From: Variovorax sp. PBL-H6
Lineage (GTDB): Bacteria; Pseudomonadota; Gammaproteobacteria; Burkholderiales; Burkholderiaceae_C
NCBI RefSeq assembly: GCF_901827155.1
Contig: NZ_LR594659.1
Span: 5,738,501-5,802,500 of the forward strand
Length of the DNA: 64,000 nucleotides
Direction of reading: 5' to 3'
The notes under the pieces are model-generated. The model was not told the DNA's origin, did no database searches, and was given only the letters and a program-made list of their open reading frames with translations. Shown one piece after another: positions 25,426 through 32,347 of the stretch (position 1 is its first letter; each line of letters begins with the position of its first letter). The translations under genes were made by a program, and so were the position numbers.

Positions 25426-25489
25426 TTCATGAATTCGGCCCAAACGGCAGCTCATTCCATGAATGACGGCCTAAAGTGCGGTTCATGAA
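25426..25489. promoter_or_regulatory. Three spaced palindromes over the start of the AceE-type gene
   Basis: TTCATGAA at 25426-25433, CATTC-CAT-GAATG at 25453-25465, and TTCATGAA at 25482-25489, the last covering the ATG of the dehydrogenase gene. Centres are about 29.5 and 26.5 bases apart, close to whole helical turns for the first pair. Lrp proteins bind such phased arrays by DNA wrapping, so this is a plausible control region; no standard ribosome site is visible before the ATG. Confidence 0.45.
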
Positions 25490-28121
25490 TGCCCCGATTT
25501 CCAATGACCAGCTGCGTGCGCTGATCGACACGCCCCTGAACGACCCCGACCCGGCCGAGACCACGGAATGGCGAGAAGCCTTCGCCGCGCTGGCCGAGAC
25601 GCATGGCCCCGAGCGCGCACGCTGGATGCTGGACGAGCTGGCGCGCATCGCCCGCACCCGGCGCATCGGATGGCAGCCCGAGCTGGCCACGCCTTACGTC
25701 AACACCATTGCGGTCGAGCAGCAGCCGGCGTTCACCGGGGACCTCGCGATCGAGGAGCGCCTGGCCTCGTTGATGCGCTGGAACGCGCTCGCGATGGTGG
25801 TGCGCGCCAACCAGGCCTATGGCGAGCTGGGCGGCCATATCGCGAGCTATGCCAGCGCGGCCGATTTGTTCGAGACGGGCTTCAATCACTTCTTCCATGC
25901 GCGAGACGGCTCGCACCGCGGCGACCTGGTGTTCTTCCAGCCGCACAGCGCGCCCGGCGTCTATGCGCGGGCCTATCTCGAAGGCAGGCTCACCGAGCAA
26001 GACCTCCAGCACTACCGCCAGGAACTCAGCGCGCCCGCCTTCGCAAGCGGCAGCGGCGCGCGCGGCCTCAGCAGCTACCCGCACCCGTACCTGATGCCGG
26101 ACTTCTGGCAGTTCCCCACCGGCTCGATGGGCATCGGCCCCATCAGCTCGATCTACCACGCGCGCTTCATGCGCTATCTCACGCATCGCCATCTGCTCGA
26201 TTGCGCAGGAAGAAAGGTCTGGGGCGTGTTCGGCGACGGCGAGATGGACGAGCCCGAATCGATGAGTGCGCTCACGCTGGCCGCGCGCGAGAAGCTCGAC
26301 AACCTCGTGTGGGTCGTCAACTGCAACCTGCAGCGCCTGGACGGCCCGGTGCGCGGGAACGGCCGCATCATCGACGAGCTGGAGAAGCTCTTCGCCGGCG
26401 CCGGCTGGAACGTGATCAAGCTGGTCTGGGGCAGCGACTGGGACGGCCTGTTCGCGCGCGACACCGGCGGGGCGCTGGTGCGCGCCTTTGCCAACACGGT
26501 GGACGGCCAGATGCAGACCTTCGCCGCCAAGGATGGCCGCTACAACCGCGACACCTTCTTCGGCCAGAACGAGCAGCTGGCGCGCCTCGTCGAGGGCCTG
26601 ACCGACGAGCAGATCGACCGACTCAAGCGCGGCGGCCACGACCTGGTGAAGATCCACGCCGCCTATGCCGCCGCGGCCGCGCACCGCGGCCAGCCCACCG
26701 TGATCCTGGCGCACACCAAGAAGGGCTACGGCATGGGCAGCGCCGGGCAGGGCAAGATGACCACGCACTCGCAGAAGAAGCTGGGCGAGACGGACCTCAT
26801 CGAGTTCCGCAACCGCTTCAGCTTGCCGCTGACCGACGAGCAGGCCGCTCAAGCCGCCTTCTACAAGCCGGCGGAGGACAGCCCCGAGATGCGCTACCTG
26901 AAAGACAAGCGCGCCGCATTGGGCGGCAGCATGCCGCGGCGCGAGACCGCATGCGACCCGGTCGCCAAGCCCGACATCACCGCCTACGCACAGTTCGCAG
27001 TGGCCGCCGCGGGCAAGGAGATGAGCACCACGATGGCCTTCGTGCGCATGCTGGGCAGCCTGATGAAGGACGCGGCGCTGGGGCCGCGCATCGTGCCCAT
27101 CGTGGCCGACGAGGCGCGCACCTTCGGCATGGCCAACCTGTTCAAGCAGGTCGGCATCTATTCAAGCGTGGGACAGCGCTACGCACCGGAGGACATCGGC
27201 TCGGTGCTCTCATATCGCGAGGCGACCGACGGCCAGATCCTCGAGGAAGGCATCAGCGAGGCGGGTGCCATCGCGAGCTGGACGGCCGCTGCCACCAGCT
27301 ACAGCGTGCATGGGCTGGCGATGCTGCCCTTCTACATCTACTACTCGATGTTCGGCTTCCAGCGCGTGGGGGATCAGATCTGGGCTGCCGCCGACCAGCG
27401 CCCGCGCGGCTTCCTGCTGGGTGCCACCTCCGGCCGCACCACGCTGGGCGGCGAGGGCCTGCAGCACCAGGACGGCACCAGCCACCTGATCGCCGCCACC
27501 ATCCCGAACTGCAAGGCCTACGACCCGGCCTTCGCGGGCGAGATGGCGGTGATCGTCGACGCAGGCGTGCGCGAGATGATGGTCGAGCAGAAGGACGCCT
27601 TCTACTACGTCACGCTGATGAACGAGAACTACGCCCAGCCTGACCTGCCGCCGGGCGTGGAAGCCGATGTGCTGCGCGGGTGCTATCGGTTCCGCGCCGC
27701 CGCGGGAGAAGGCCGCAAGGTCACCCTGCTGGGCTCCGGCGCGATCCTGACCGAAGTGCTCAAGGCTGCGCAGCTGCTGGCCGGCGATGGCATCCCTGCC
27801 GAGGTCTTCAGCATCACCAGCTGGAGCGAGCTGGCGCGCGACGGGCAGGCCTGCGAGGCGCGTGCGCTCGCGGGCGAGGCCCAGCCGGGCCAGCCCTTCA
27901 TTGCGCAGCAGCTCGCGGGCGGCAGCGGGCCGGTGATTGCTGCCACGGACTACGTGCGCGCCGTGCCGGAAAGCATTCGCGCCTTCCTGCCGGAGGGCCG
28001 GCGCTACATCACACTGGGGACCGACGGCTTCGGACGCAGCGACACGCGTGCGGCGCTGCGCGGCTTCTTCGGCGTCGATGCCGCGAGCATCGCGCGGGCG
28101 GCGCGGCACGCGCTGCGTTGA
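25485..28121 (+). CDS. AceE/MdeB-type 2-oxoacid dehydrogenase E1 component
   Basis: 878-residue homodimeric-type E1, thiamine diphosphate dependent. The cofactor motif GDGEMDEPES to VVNCNLQRLDGPVRGNG is intact, and the middle and C-terminal transketolase domains are complete (TFGMANLFKQVGIYSSVGQ, GRTTLGGEGLQHQDGTSH). Close in form to pyruvate dehydrogenase AceE, but no E2 or E3 gene lies nearby. It is divergent from an Lrp-type regulator, the arrangement of mdeR-mdeB, whose enzyme handles 2-oxobutyrate from methionine. It would need to share E2/E3 subunits encoded elsewhere. ATG at 25485 was chosen over GTG at 25476. Confidence 0.9.
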   Translation: MNAPISNDQLRALIDTPLNDPDPAETTEWREAFAALAETHGPERARWMLDELARIARTRRIGWQPELATPYVNTIAVEQQPAFTGDLAIEERLASLMRWNALAMVVRANQAYGELGGHIASYASAADLFETGFNHFFHARDGSHRGDLVFFQPHSAPGVYARAYLEGRLTEQDLQHYRQELSAPAFASGSGARGLSSYPHPYLMPDFWQFPTGSMGIGPISSIYHARFMRYLTHRHLLDCAGRKVWGVFGDGEMDEPESMSALTLAAREKLDNLVWVVNCNLQRLDGPVRGNGRIIDELEKLFAGAGWNVIKLVWGSDWDGLFARDTGGALVRAFANTVDGQMQTFAAKDGRYNRDTFFGQNEQLARLVEGLTDEQIDRLKRGGHDLVKIHAAYAAAAAHRGQPTVILAHTKKGYGMGSAGQGKMTTHSQKKLGETDLIEFRNRFSLPLTDEQAAQAAFYKPAEDSPEMRYLKDKRAALGGSMPRRETACDPVAKPDITAYAQFAVAAAGKEMSTTMAFVRMLGSLMKDAALGPRIVPIVADEARTFGMANLFKQVGIYSSVGQRYAPEDIGSVLSYREATDGQILEEGISEAGAIASWTAAATSYSVHGLAMLPFYIYYSMFGFQRVGDQIWAAADQRPRGFLLGATSGRTTLGGEGLQHQDGTSHLIAATIPNCKAYDPAFAGEMAVIVDAGVREMMVEQKDAFYYVTLMNENYAQPDLPPGVEADVLRGCYRFRAAAGEGRKVTLLGSGAILTEVLKAAQLLAGDGIPAEVFSITSWSELARDGQACEARALAGEAQPGQPFIAQQLAGGSGPVIAATDYVRAVPESIRAFLPEGRRYITLGTDGFGRSDTRAALRGFFGVDAASIARAARHALR

Positions 28122-28154
28122 GCTCCTGGCGCCCGCTGCGCGTTGCGGGGGAGC
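28122..28154. terminator. Possible hairpin between convergent genes
   Basis: GCTCC (28122-28126) pairs with GGAGC (28150-28154) and CCCGC (28132-28136) with GCGGG (28145-28149), with a 5-base bulge. It sits exactly between the dehydrogenase stop and the TetR stop. There is no T-tract, so termination here is uncertain. Confidence 0.3.
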
Positions 28155-28157
28155 ATG

Positions 28158-28898
28158 CTAGCCACGCTTTGACTTGGCCGCCGTCTTCGCGCGCGCAGCA
28201 GGCGTTTCGCCGAGCGGCGGAAACGGCGGCAGTGGCCGATACGCCACCTCCTTGGCCGCCGCAGCCTCCATCCCCAGCCCGCGCAGCACGCAGGTCGCCA
28301 CCGCGCGACCGTGGTTCGGGGGTGCCAGTCCGAGGGCCACGCTGCGCATGGCCTGCGCGATGGTGCCGTTGATCACATCCATTGCCGCTGCCTCGTTGGG
28401 AATGCGGAAGGCCTTCTGCTTTACGCCCAGCCGCAGGTCGGCCAGCGCGTAGTGGCGGATCTGAAGCAGCAGCTCGGGCGCAGCGGCCGCCACGTCCAGC
28501 GTCATCAGCGCCCATTGCGGGCTCTGCTCGGCCAGCCAGATGTAGCGCTGGTTGCCGATCGCCATGCGCTGCGCGCCCTCCGCAATGCCCTGCTGGCTGT
28601 CGTCGATCCGGCGGCACAGCGTGTCGGCCAGCAGTAGCGCCACCGCGCGCGCCACCTCGTCCTTTGTCTTGAAATGGTTGTAGACCGTGCCGGTGGTCAT
28701 GCCGGCCACGGCCGCCAGCTCCTGCATGGTCGCGGCGGCGAAGCCGCGCGCCGTGAATACCCGGATCGCCGCCTGCACCAGCTGGACCCGCGTTCGCTCC
28801 CGCTTGCCCAGACCCGGCTGCGGCCGCCATACGCTTTCGGCCAGGGCATCTGGCAAAAGTGGTATTGACGGAACTCCGAAATTCAAAGCATCATCCAT
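28158..28898 (-). CDS. TetR/AcrR family regulator
   Basis: 246 residues. The N-terminal helix-turn-helix lies at about 42-90 (QLVQAAIRVFTARGFAAATM, AGMTTGTVYNHFKTKDE), after a roughly 30-residue leader; the remainder is a helical ligand and dimer domain, and the C-terminus is basic. ATG at 28898 was chosen; longer readings run antisense into the dioxygenase gene. It is divergent from an extradiol dioxygenase/cytochrome c pair with only 53 bases between, so it probably represses that pair and itself. CCATTTTT occurs twice there (28895-28902 and 28914-28921). The inducer would be expected to be aromatic, an inference. Confidence 0.9.
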   Translation of the reverse strand: MDDALNFGVPSIPLLPDALAESVWRPQPGLGKRERTRVQLVQAAIRVFTARGFAAATMQELAAVAGMTTGTVYNHFKTKDEVARAVALLLADTLCRRIDDSQQGIAEGAQRMAIGNQRYIWLAEQSPQWALMTLDVAAAAPELLLQIRHYALADLRLGVKQKAFRIPNEAAAMDVINGTIAQAMRSVALGLAPPNHGRAVATCVLRGLGMEAAAAKEVAYRPLPPFPPLGETPAARAKTAAKSKRG

Positions 28899-28951
28899 TT
28901 TTAGACACACAAGCCATTTTTGCCTTAACCGTCCACGAAAGCGAGTTTGCC

Positions 28952-29905
28952 ATGCCCCCCGATCTCCGCCTCGGCTATCTGGTCTTCGAAGCACGAAGGC
29001 CCGCGCGATGGGGGAGCTTCTGCCAGCACATGCTGGGCCTGCCGTCACCGCTGGCCAACGCCGACGGCAGCCTCGGCTGGCAGGTCGACGACGCCTCGCA
29101 GCGGCTGATCGTGCGGGAGGGTCCGGCCGACGACCTGGCGGCGCTGGGCTTCGAATGTGCCGACGAGGCCGCGCTGGAGCGCTTGCTCGCGCGCCTGCGG
29201 CAGGGCCGCGTCGCCGTCGAGGCGGCGGACGCCGCATCGCGCGAGGCCCGTCGCGTGCAGCGCCTGCATCACTGCACCGACCCGGCCGGCAACACCATCG
29301 AGCTGTTCACCGGCCTCGCCCCAGCCGCCCAGCCCTTTGCGTCTGCAGCCTTCCCGGCAGGCTTTCGCACCGGCGACCTCGGCCTCGGCCATGCGGTGCT
29401 CGTATCGAGCGAACTGGAGGCCATGGAAGCCTTCTACGCCCTGCTCGGCTTCGGCGTGACCGAGCGGCTCGCCACGCGCGTGGGCCCGATGGACATTCGC
29501 GGCGTGTTCATGCACTGCAACCAGCGCCACCACTCCATTGCGCTGTTCGACATGCCGCTCGCCAGGCGCATCCACCATTTCATGCTGCAGGCCGAGCGCC
29601 TCATCGACATCGGCATTGCCTTCGAGCGGGCGCAGCGCCACAAGGTGCCGCTGTCGCTGGCGCTGGGCCAGCATCCCGACCCGGACGGCACCTTCTCCTT
29701 CTACGGCGCCACGCCTTCGGGCTTCGACTTCGAGATCGGCGCCGGCACGCAGACCATCGACCCCGCGGGCTGGCAGCCCCAGCACACCGACGTGACCAGC
29801 GCCTGGGGCCACAAGCCAAGCCTGAGGCTGCAGCTGAGGATGGCCGCCGGCCTGATCGCGCGCAAGGTCTCCGGCGCGCCGCGCCGCGCAAAGGAGCTGG
29901 CATGA
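28952..29905 (+). CDS. Type I extradiol dioxygenase (BphC-like, VOC fold)
   Basis: 317 residues in two VOC domains. All catalytic residues of the BphC class are present at nearly the same numbers: Fe ligands His147 (LGHAVL), His209 (RIHHFM) and Glu261 (PSGFDFEIG), and second-sphere His194 (NQRHHSIAL), His241 (LGQHPD) and Tyr251 (SFYGATPSGF). It should cleave a catechol-type ring next to the diol; the substrate could be an aryl catechol or a steroid/terpenoid intermediate. ATG at 28952 starts the first VOC domain. Its stop overlaps the start of the cytochrome gene in ATGA, and a TetR gene is divergent. No other aromatic-pathway gene is visible nearby. Confidence 0.9.
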   Translation: MPPDLRLGYLVFEARRPARWGSFCQHMLGLPSPLANADGSLGWQVDDASQRLIVREGPADDLAALGFECADEAALERLLARLRQGRVAVEAADAASREARRVQRLHHCTDPAGNTIELFTGLAPAAQPFASAAFPAGFRTGDLGLGHAVLVSSELEAMEAFYALLGFGVTERLATRVGPMDIRGVFMHCNQRHHSIALFDMPLARRIHHFMLQAERLIDIGIAFERAQRHKVPLSLALGQHPDPDGTFSFYGATPSGFDFEIGAGTQTIDPAGWQPQHTDVTSAWGHKPSLRLQLRMAAGLIARKVSGAPRRAKELA

Positions 29906-30801
29906 CGACGACGGCCCGGCGTTGGCTCAAGCGCGGCGCGCTGGCGCTGCTCATCCTGATCGGGATCGCCGCCGCGGCGCTCTTCGCGGGCGACCGGCTC
30001 GCGCGCCAGAAGATGGAGCGCAAGGTGGATATCGCGGTCAAGGCCCTGCCCTATCGGGAGGATGCGGCGGCCGTCGAGCGCGGACGCTATCTCTTCGCCT
30101 CGCGCGGCTGCGTCGACTGCCACGGTGCCCAGGGCAGCGGCCACACGTTCCTCGACGACGGCAAGGGCATGCGCATTGCCGGCCCCAACATCAGCCCGGG
30201 CCCGGGCAGCGTGGTGGCCGGCTATGCGCCCGAGGATTGGGTGCGCAGCATTCGCCACGGGGTGAGCCGTGGTGGCCGTCCGCTGATGGTGATGCCCAGC
30301 GAGGACTACAACCGCTTCACCGACGACGACCTGGCCTCGCTGGTGGCCTACGTCCGCCAGCTCCCGCCCACGCCGGGCGGCGCCGCCGTGATCGACCTGC
30401 CGCTGCCCGTGCGCGCCTTCTACGGTTTCGGCCTCATGCACGATGCCGCCGCCAAGATCGATCACACGCTGCCACCTGCGCAGCCCGTGCCCGACGGCGT
30501 GAGCGCTGCGCATGGCGCTTACGTCGCCAACATGTGCCTCGGCTGCCATGGCGCCAAGCTCGCCGGCGGCAAGATCCCGGGCGCGCCGCCCGACTGGCCG
30601 CCCGCGGCGCGGCTCGCGGCCGGGGAAGACAGTGCCATGACGCGCTATGCCGATGCCGAGGCCTTCGCGCGCATGTTCAAGACCGGCAACCGGCCCGACG
30701 GCACGCCGATCAAGGTCATGCCTTTCGGGTCACTCGGGCAGATGAACGACACGGACGTTCGCGCGCTCTTTCTCTACCTGAAGGGCCTGCCGGCGGGCTG
30801 A
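29902..30801 (+). CDS. Diheme c-type cytochrome, membrane-anchored
   Basis: 299 residues. One N-terminal membrane helix (about 12-30) anchors the protein with its body in the periplasm. Two cytochrome c domains carry CVDCH (70-74) and CLGCH (212-216); likely distal Met ligands are in LMVMPSEDYN and IKVMPFG. The form resembles cytochrome subunits that accept electrons from periplasmic dehydrogenases. The start overlaps the dioxygenase stop (ATGA), so translation is coupled. Ring cleavage by the dioxygenase needs no external electrons, so the reason for the pairing is not evident; a dehydrogenase partner may be encoded elsewhere. Confidence 0.9.
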   Translation: MTTTARRWLKRGALALLILIGIAAAALFAGDRLARQKMERKVDIAVKALPYREDAAAVERGRYLFASRGCVDCHGAQGSGHTFLDDGKGMRIAGPNISPGPGSVVAGYAPEDWVRSIRHGVSRGGRPLMVMPSEDYNRFTDDDLASLVAYVRQLPPTPGGAAVIDLPLPVRAFYGFGLMHDAAAKIDHTLPPAQPVPDGVSAAHGAYVANMCLGCHGAKLAGGKIPGAPPDWPPAARLAAGEDSAMTRYADAEAFARMFKTGNRPDGTPIKVMPFGSLGQMNDTDVRALFLYLKGLPAG

Positions 30802-31008
30802 GCGCATCCGCTCCCGCAGACGTTCTCATGCCGCTGACGAGCCCGGTCGTCGGCCGAGCCCAGCCCCTCCGGGCTCTCGCAGGTACTTGCCTCCGCCGCG
30901 GCAGTAGGCCCGTGATCGTGCGGAGCGCAATCCCCGGATTCACCGCTTGGCGAAGCACCTCTCGTGCCCCTACGATCTCATCCGCTTGGTCGCCAATGGA
31001 GGAACACG

Positions 31009-31197
31009 ATGAGCAACGAACTGCGCAGGAAGCTGCACGAGCTGCAGGAACTCTCGAACACCGCGCCGGACCCGGCCACGCGCGCGATCATCGAGGCGGT
31101 GAGGCTCCAGACGGCGGTGCTCAACGAGCGCCTCTTCGCCGTCGAGCTTCACCTGGCGGAGCTGCTCAAGCGCGACGGGACGCAGCCCCTGGCCTGA
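31009..31197 (+). CDS. Small helical hydrophilic protein, 62 residues
   Basis: Starts MSNELRRKLHELQELSNTAP after a strong GGAGGA ribosome site. The first part has a heptad-like Leu pattern and the second (ATRAIIEAVRLQTAVLNERL) is a long amphipathic helix, so a helical hairpin or coiled-coil is likely. No signal peptide or membrane segment. I do not recognise the family. About 207 bases without a gene separate it from the cytochrome gene upstream. It ends 14 bases before the convergent basic-protein gene and is the first of a run of short hydrophilic protein genes. Confidence 0.7.
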   Translation: MSNELRRKLHELQELSNTAPDPATRAIIEAVRLQTAVLNERLFAVELHLAELLKRDGTQPLA

Positions 31198-31211
31198 GCG
31201 CTCCGCTTCGA

Positions 31212-31520
31212 TCAATGGGCCGCTGCATTGCGCTTACGCGTAGCAGCCGCCTTCTTGGCCGAAGCCGAACGCTGCGCCGCAGTGCGGCCGGCGGACGCGG
31301 CGCCACCCTTGTGGCCGCCCTTGCGGGATGGCGCATGGTTCTCGGCCTTGCCGCGGCCTGAGCCGCTCTTCTTGCCGCCACCGGTCTCGGCATTCACCGT
31401 GGCCCAGGCGCGGCGCTCGGCTTCCTTCTCGCCCACTCCGCGATGCTCGTAGCCTTCCTCGATGTGCTCGGCCTGACGTTTCTGCTTGTCCGTATAGGAC
31501 GACTTGTCACCTCTGGGCAT
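31212..31520 (-). CDS. Small basic protein of the so-called plasmid stabilization family
   Basis: 102 residues. The conserved N-terminal part MPRGDKSSYTDKQKRQAEHI to ERRAWATVN is widespread in proteobacteria, usually labelled plasmid stabilization protein without functional proof. The remainder is Gly/Ser/Lys/Ala rich and disordered (GGGKKSGSGRGK, SAKKAAATRKRNAAAH), resembling histone-like tails, so nucleic-acid binding is plausible. ATG at 31520 follows a strong AAGGAGTG site. It is not near plasmid genes here; the surrounding set of small hydrophilic proteins suggests a stress role. Confidence 0.8.
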   Translation of the reverse strand: MPRGDKSSYTDKQKRQAEHIEEGYEHRGVGEKEAERRAWATVNAETGGGKKSGSGRGKAENHAPSRKGGHKGGAASAGRTAAQRSASAKKAAATRKRNAAAH

Positions 31521-31658
31521 GATCACTCCTTCAAGATGCATTGAGCCCACGCATGCTGCGCCGCCACGCAGCCGCCAGGGTAGGAGCACGGACGCACTGC
31601 GCGTCAGCGCGCTCCGTCCCACGTACACGCGCCGAAGCGTCGTTTCGAACCGCGCAGC

Positions 31659-31916
31659 TCAGCGCTTGCCGTCGCGCGCCATGCGCTCCCCCTCCTCGAG
31701 CTGCGTCGCATCGGTGCCAGTGTCGGGAATGCCGGGCTGGCCTGTCCCGTCGTACAGCCGGCGTCCCATGCGGCTGCCGTGCAGCGGGTCGTCCTGGCCC
31801 AGCGCGCGGTTCTGTTCGATGTTGCGGCCCGAGGCGTCGCCGCGATCGCCGAGCCTCGCTTCGTGCTCTCCGAGCGGGCCAGGCGGGGCGGGTTGTGGGG
31901 TCTTCGTTTCGGTCAT
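31659..31916 (-). CDS. Small disordered hydrophilic protein, 85 residues
   Basis: Low-complexity start MTETKTPQPAPPGPLGEHEA, then a charged Gly/Asp/Arg-rich sequence ending EEGERMARDGKR. No hydrophobic segment. An AAAGGA ribosome site precedes the ATG. Composition matches its neighbours, which are short, acidic or mixed-charge, and without aromatic core. No family recognised; the function is unknown. Confidence 0.55.
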   Translation of the reverse strand: MTETKTPQPAPPGPLGEHEARLGDRGDASGRNIEQNRALGQDDPLHGSRMGRRLYDGTGQPGIPDTGTDATQLEEGERMARDGKR

Positions 31917-32131
31917 GCGGGTGTCCTTTCGATCATGAAGCTCGATCCGTTCTCCAGCCTGCTGCCTGCGCGACGGACCCGAAGCAGTCCGGCACTCCCC
32001 TGCGCCGTAGGCGAATTCGCGCGCCCTCCCACAGCTCGCGGGGCGAATGTCGGCAGGGCCTTGGCGCGGCTTCCTACAGCACCCTGCAGCCGAGGGTCCT
32101 AGCTTGGTTTTCTCGACTACGAGGAGGCCTC

Positions 32132-32347
32132 ATGGGCACGACATCGAACGAACCCTTCCCCTTCCCGACCTCGGAAAAGCACGACGCACCGCCCGAGCAG
32201 CACAAGCCGATCGCGGAGGAGCCGAGCGAAGAGGCGCTGGACAACGGCGTCGAGGAATCCTTCCCGGCCAGCGACCCCGTGTCCGTCACGGTGGACAAGG
32301 TCATCACGCCGAAGAAGGAAGACGCGAAGCAGGACGAGAAGCGCTGA
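32132..32347 (+). CDS. Small acidic protein with FPASDP motif
   Basis: 71 residues, strongly preceded by GAGGAGG. The segment EALDNGVEESFPASDPVSV is a recurring motif in short uncharacterised proteins of many proteobacteria. The ends are charged and probably disordered. The last 44 bases overlap the 3' end of the convergent helicase gene. It forms part of the small-protein group from 31.0 to 32.3 kb. The function is unknown. Confidence 0.75.
   Translation: MGTTSNEPFPFPTSEKHDAPPEQHKPIAEEPSEEALDNGVEESFPASDPVSVTVDKVITPKKEDAKQDEKR

Noticed and set aside
31212..31520. Evidence for an integrated plasmid
   Set aside because: The plasmid stabilization label for this protein family is historical; no replication, partition or toxin-antitoxin genes accompany it.
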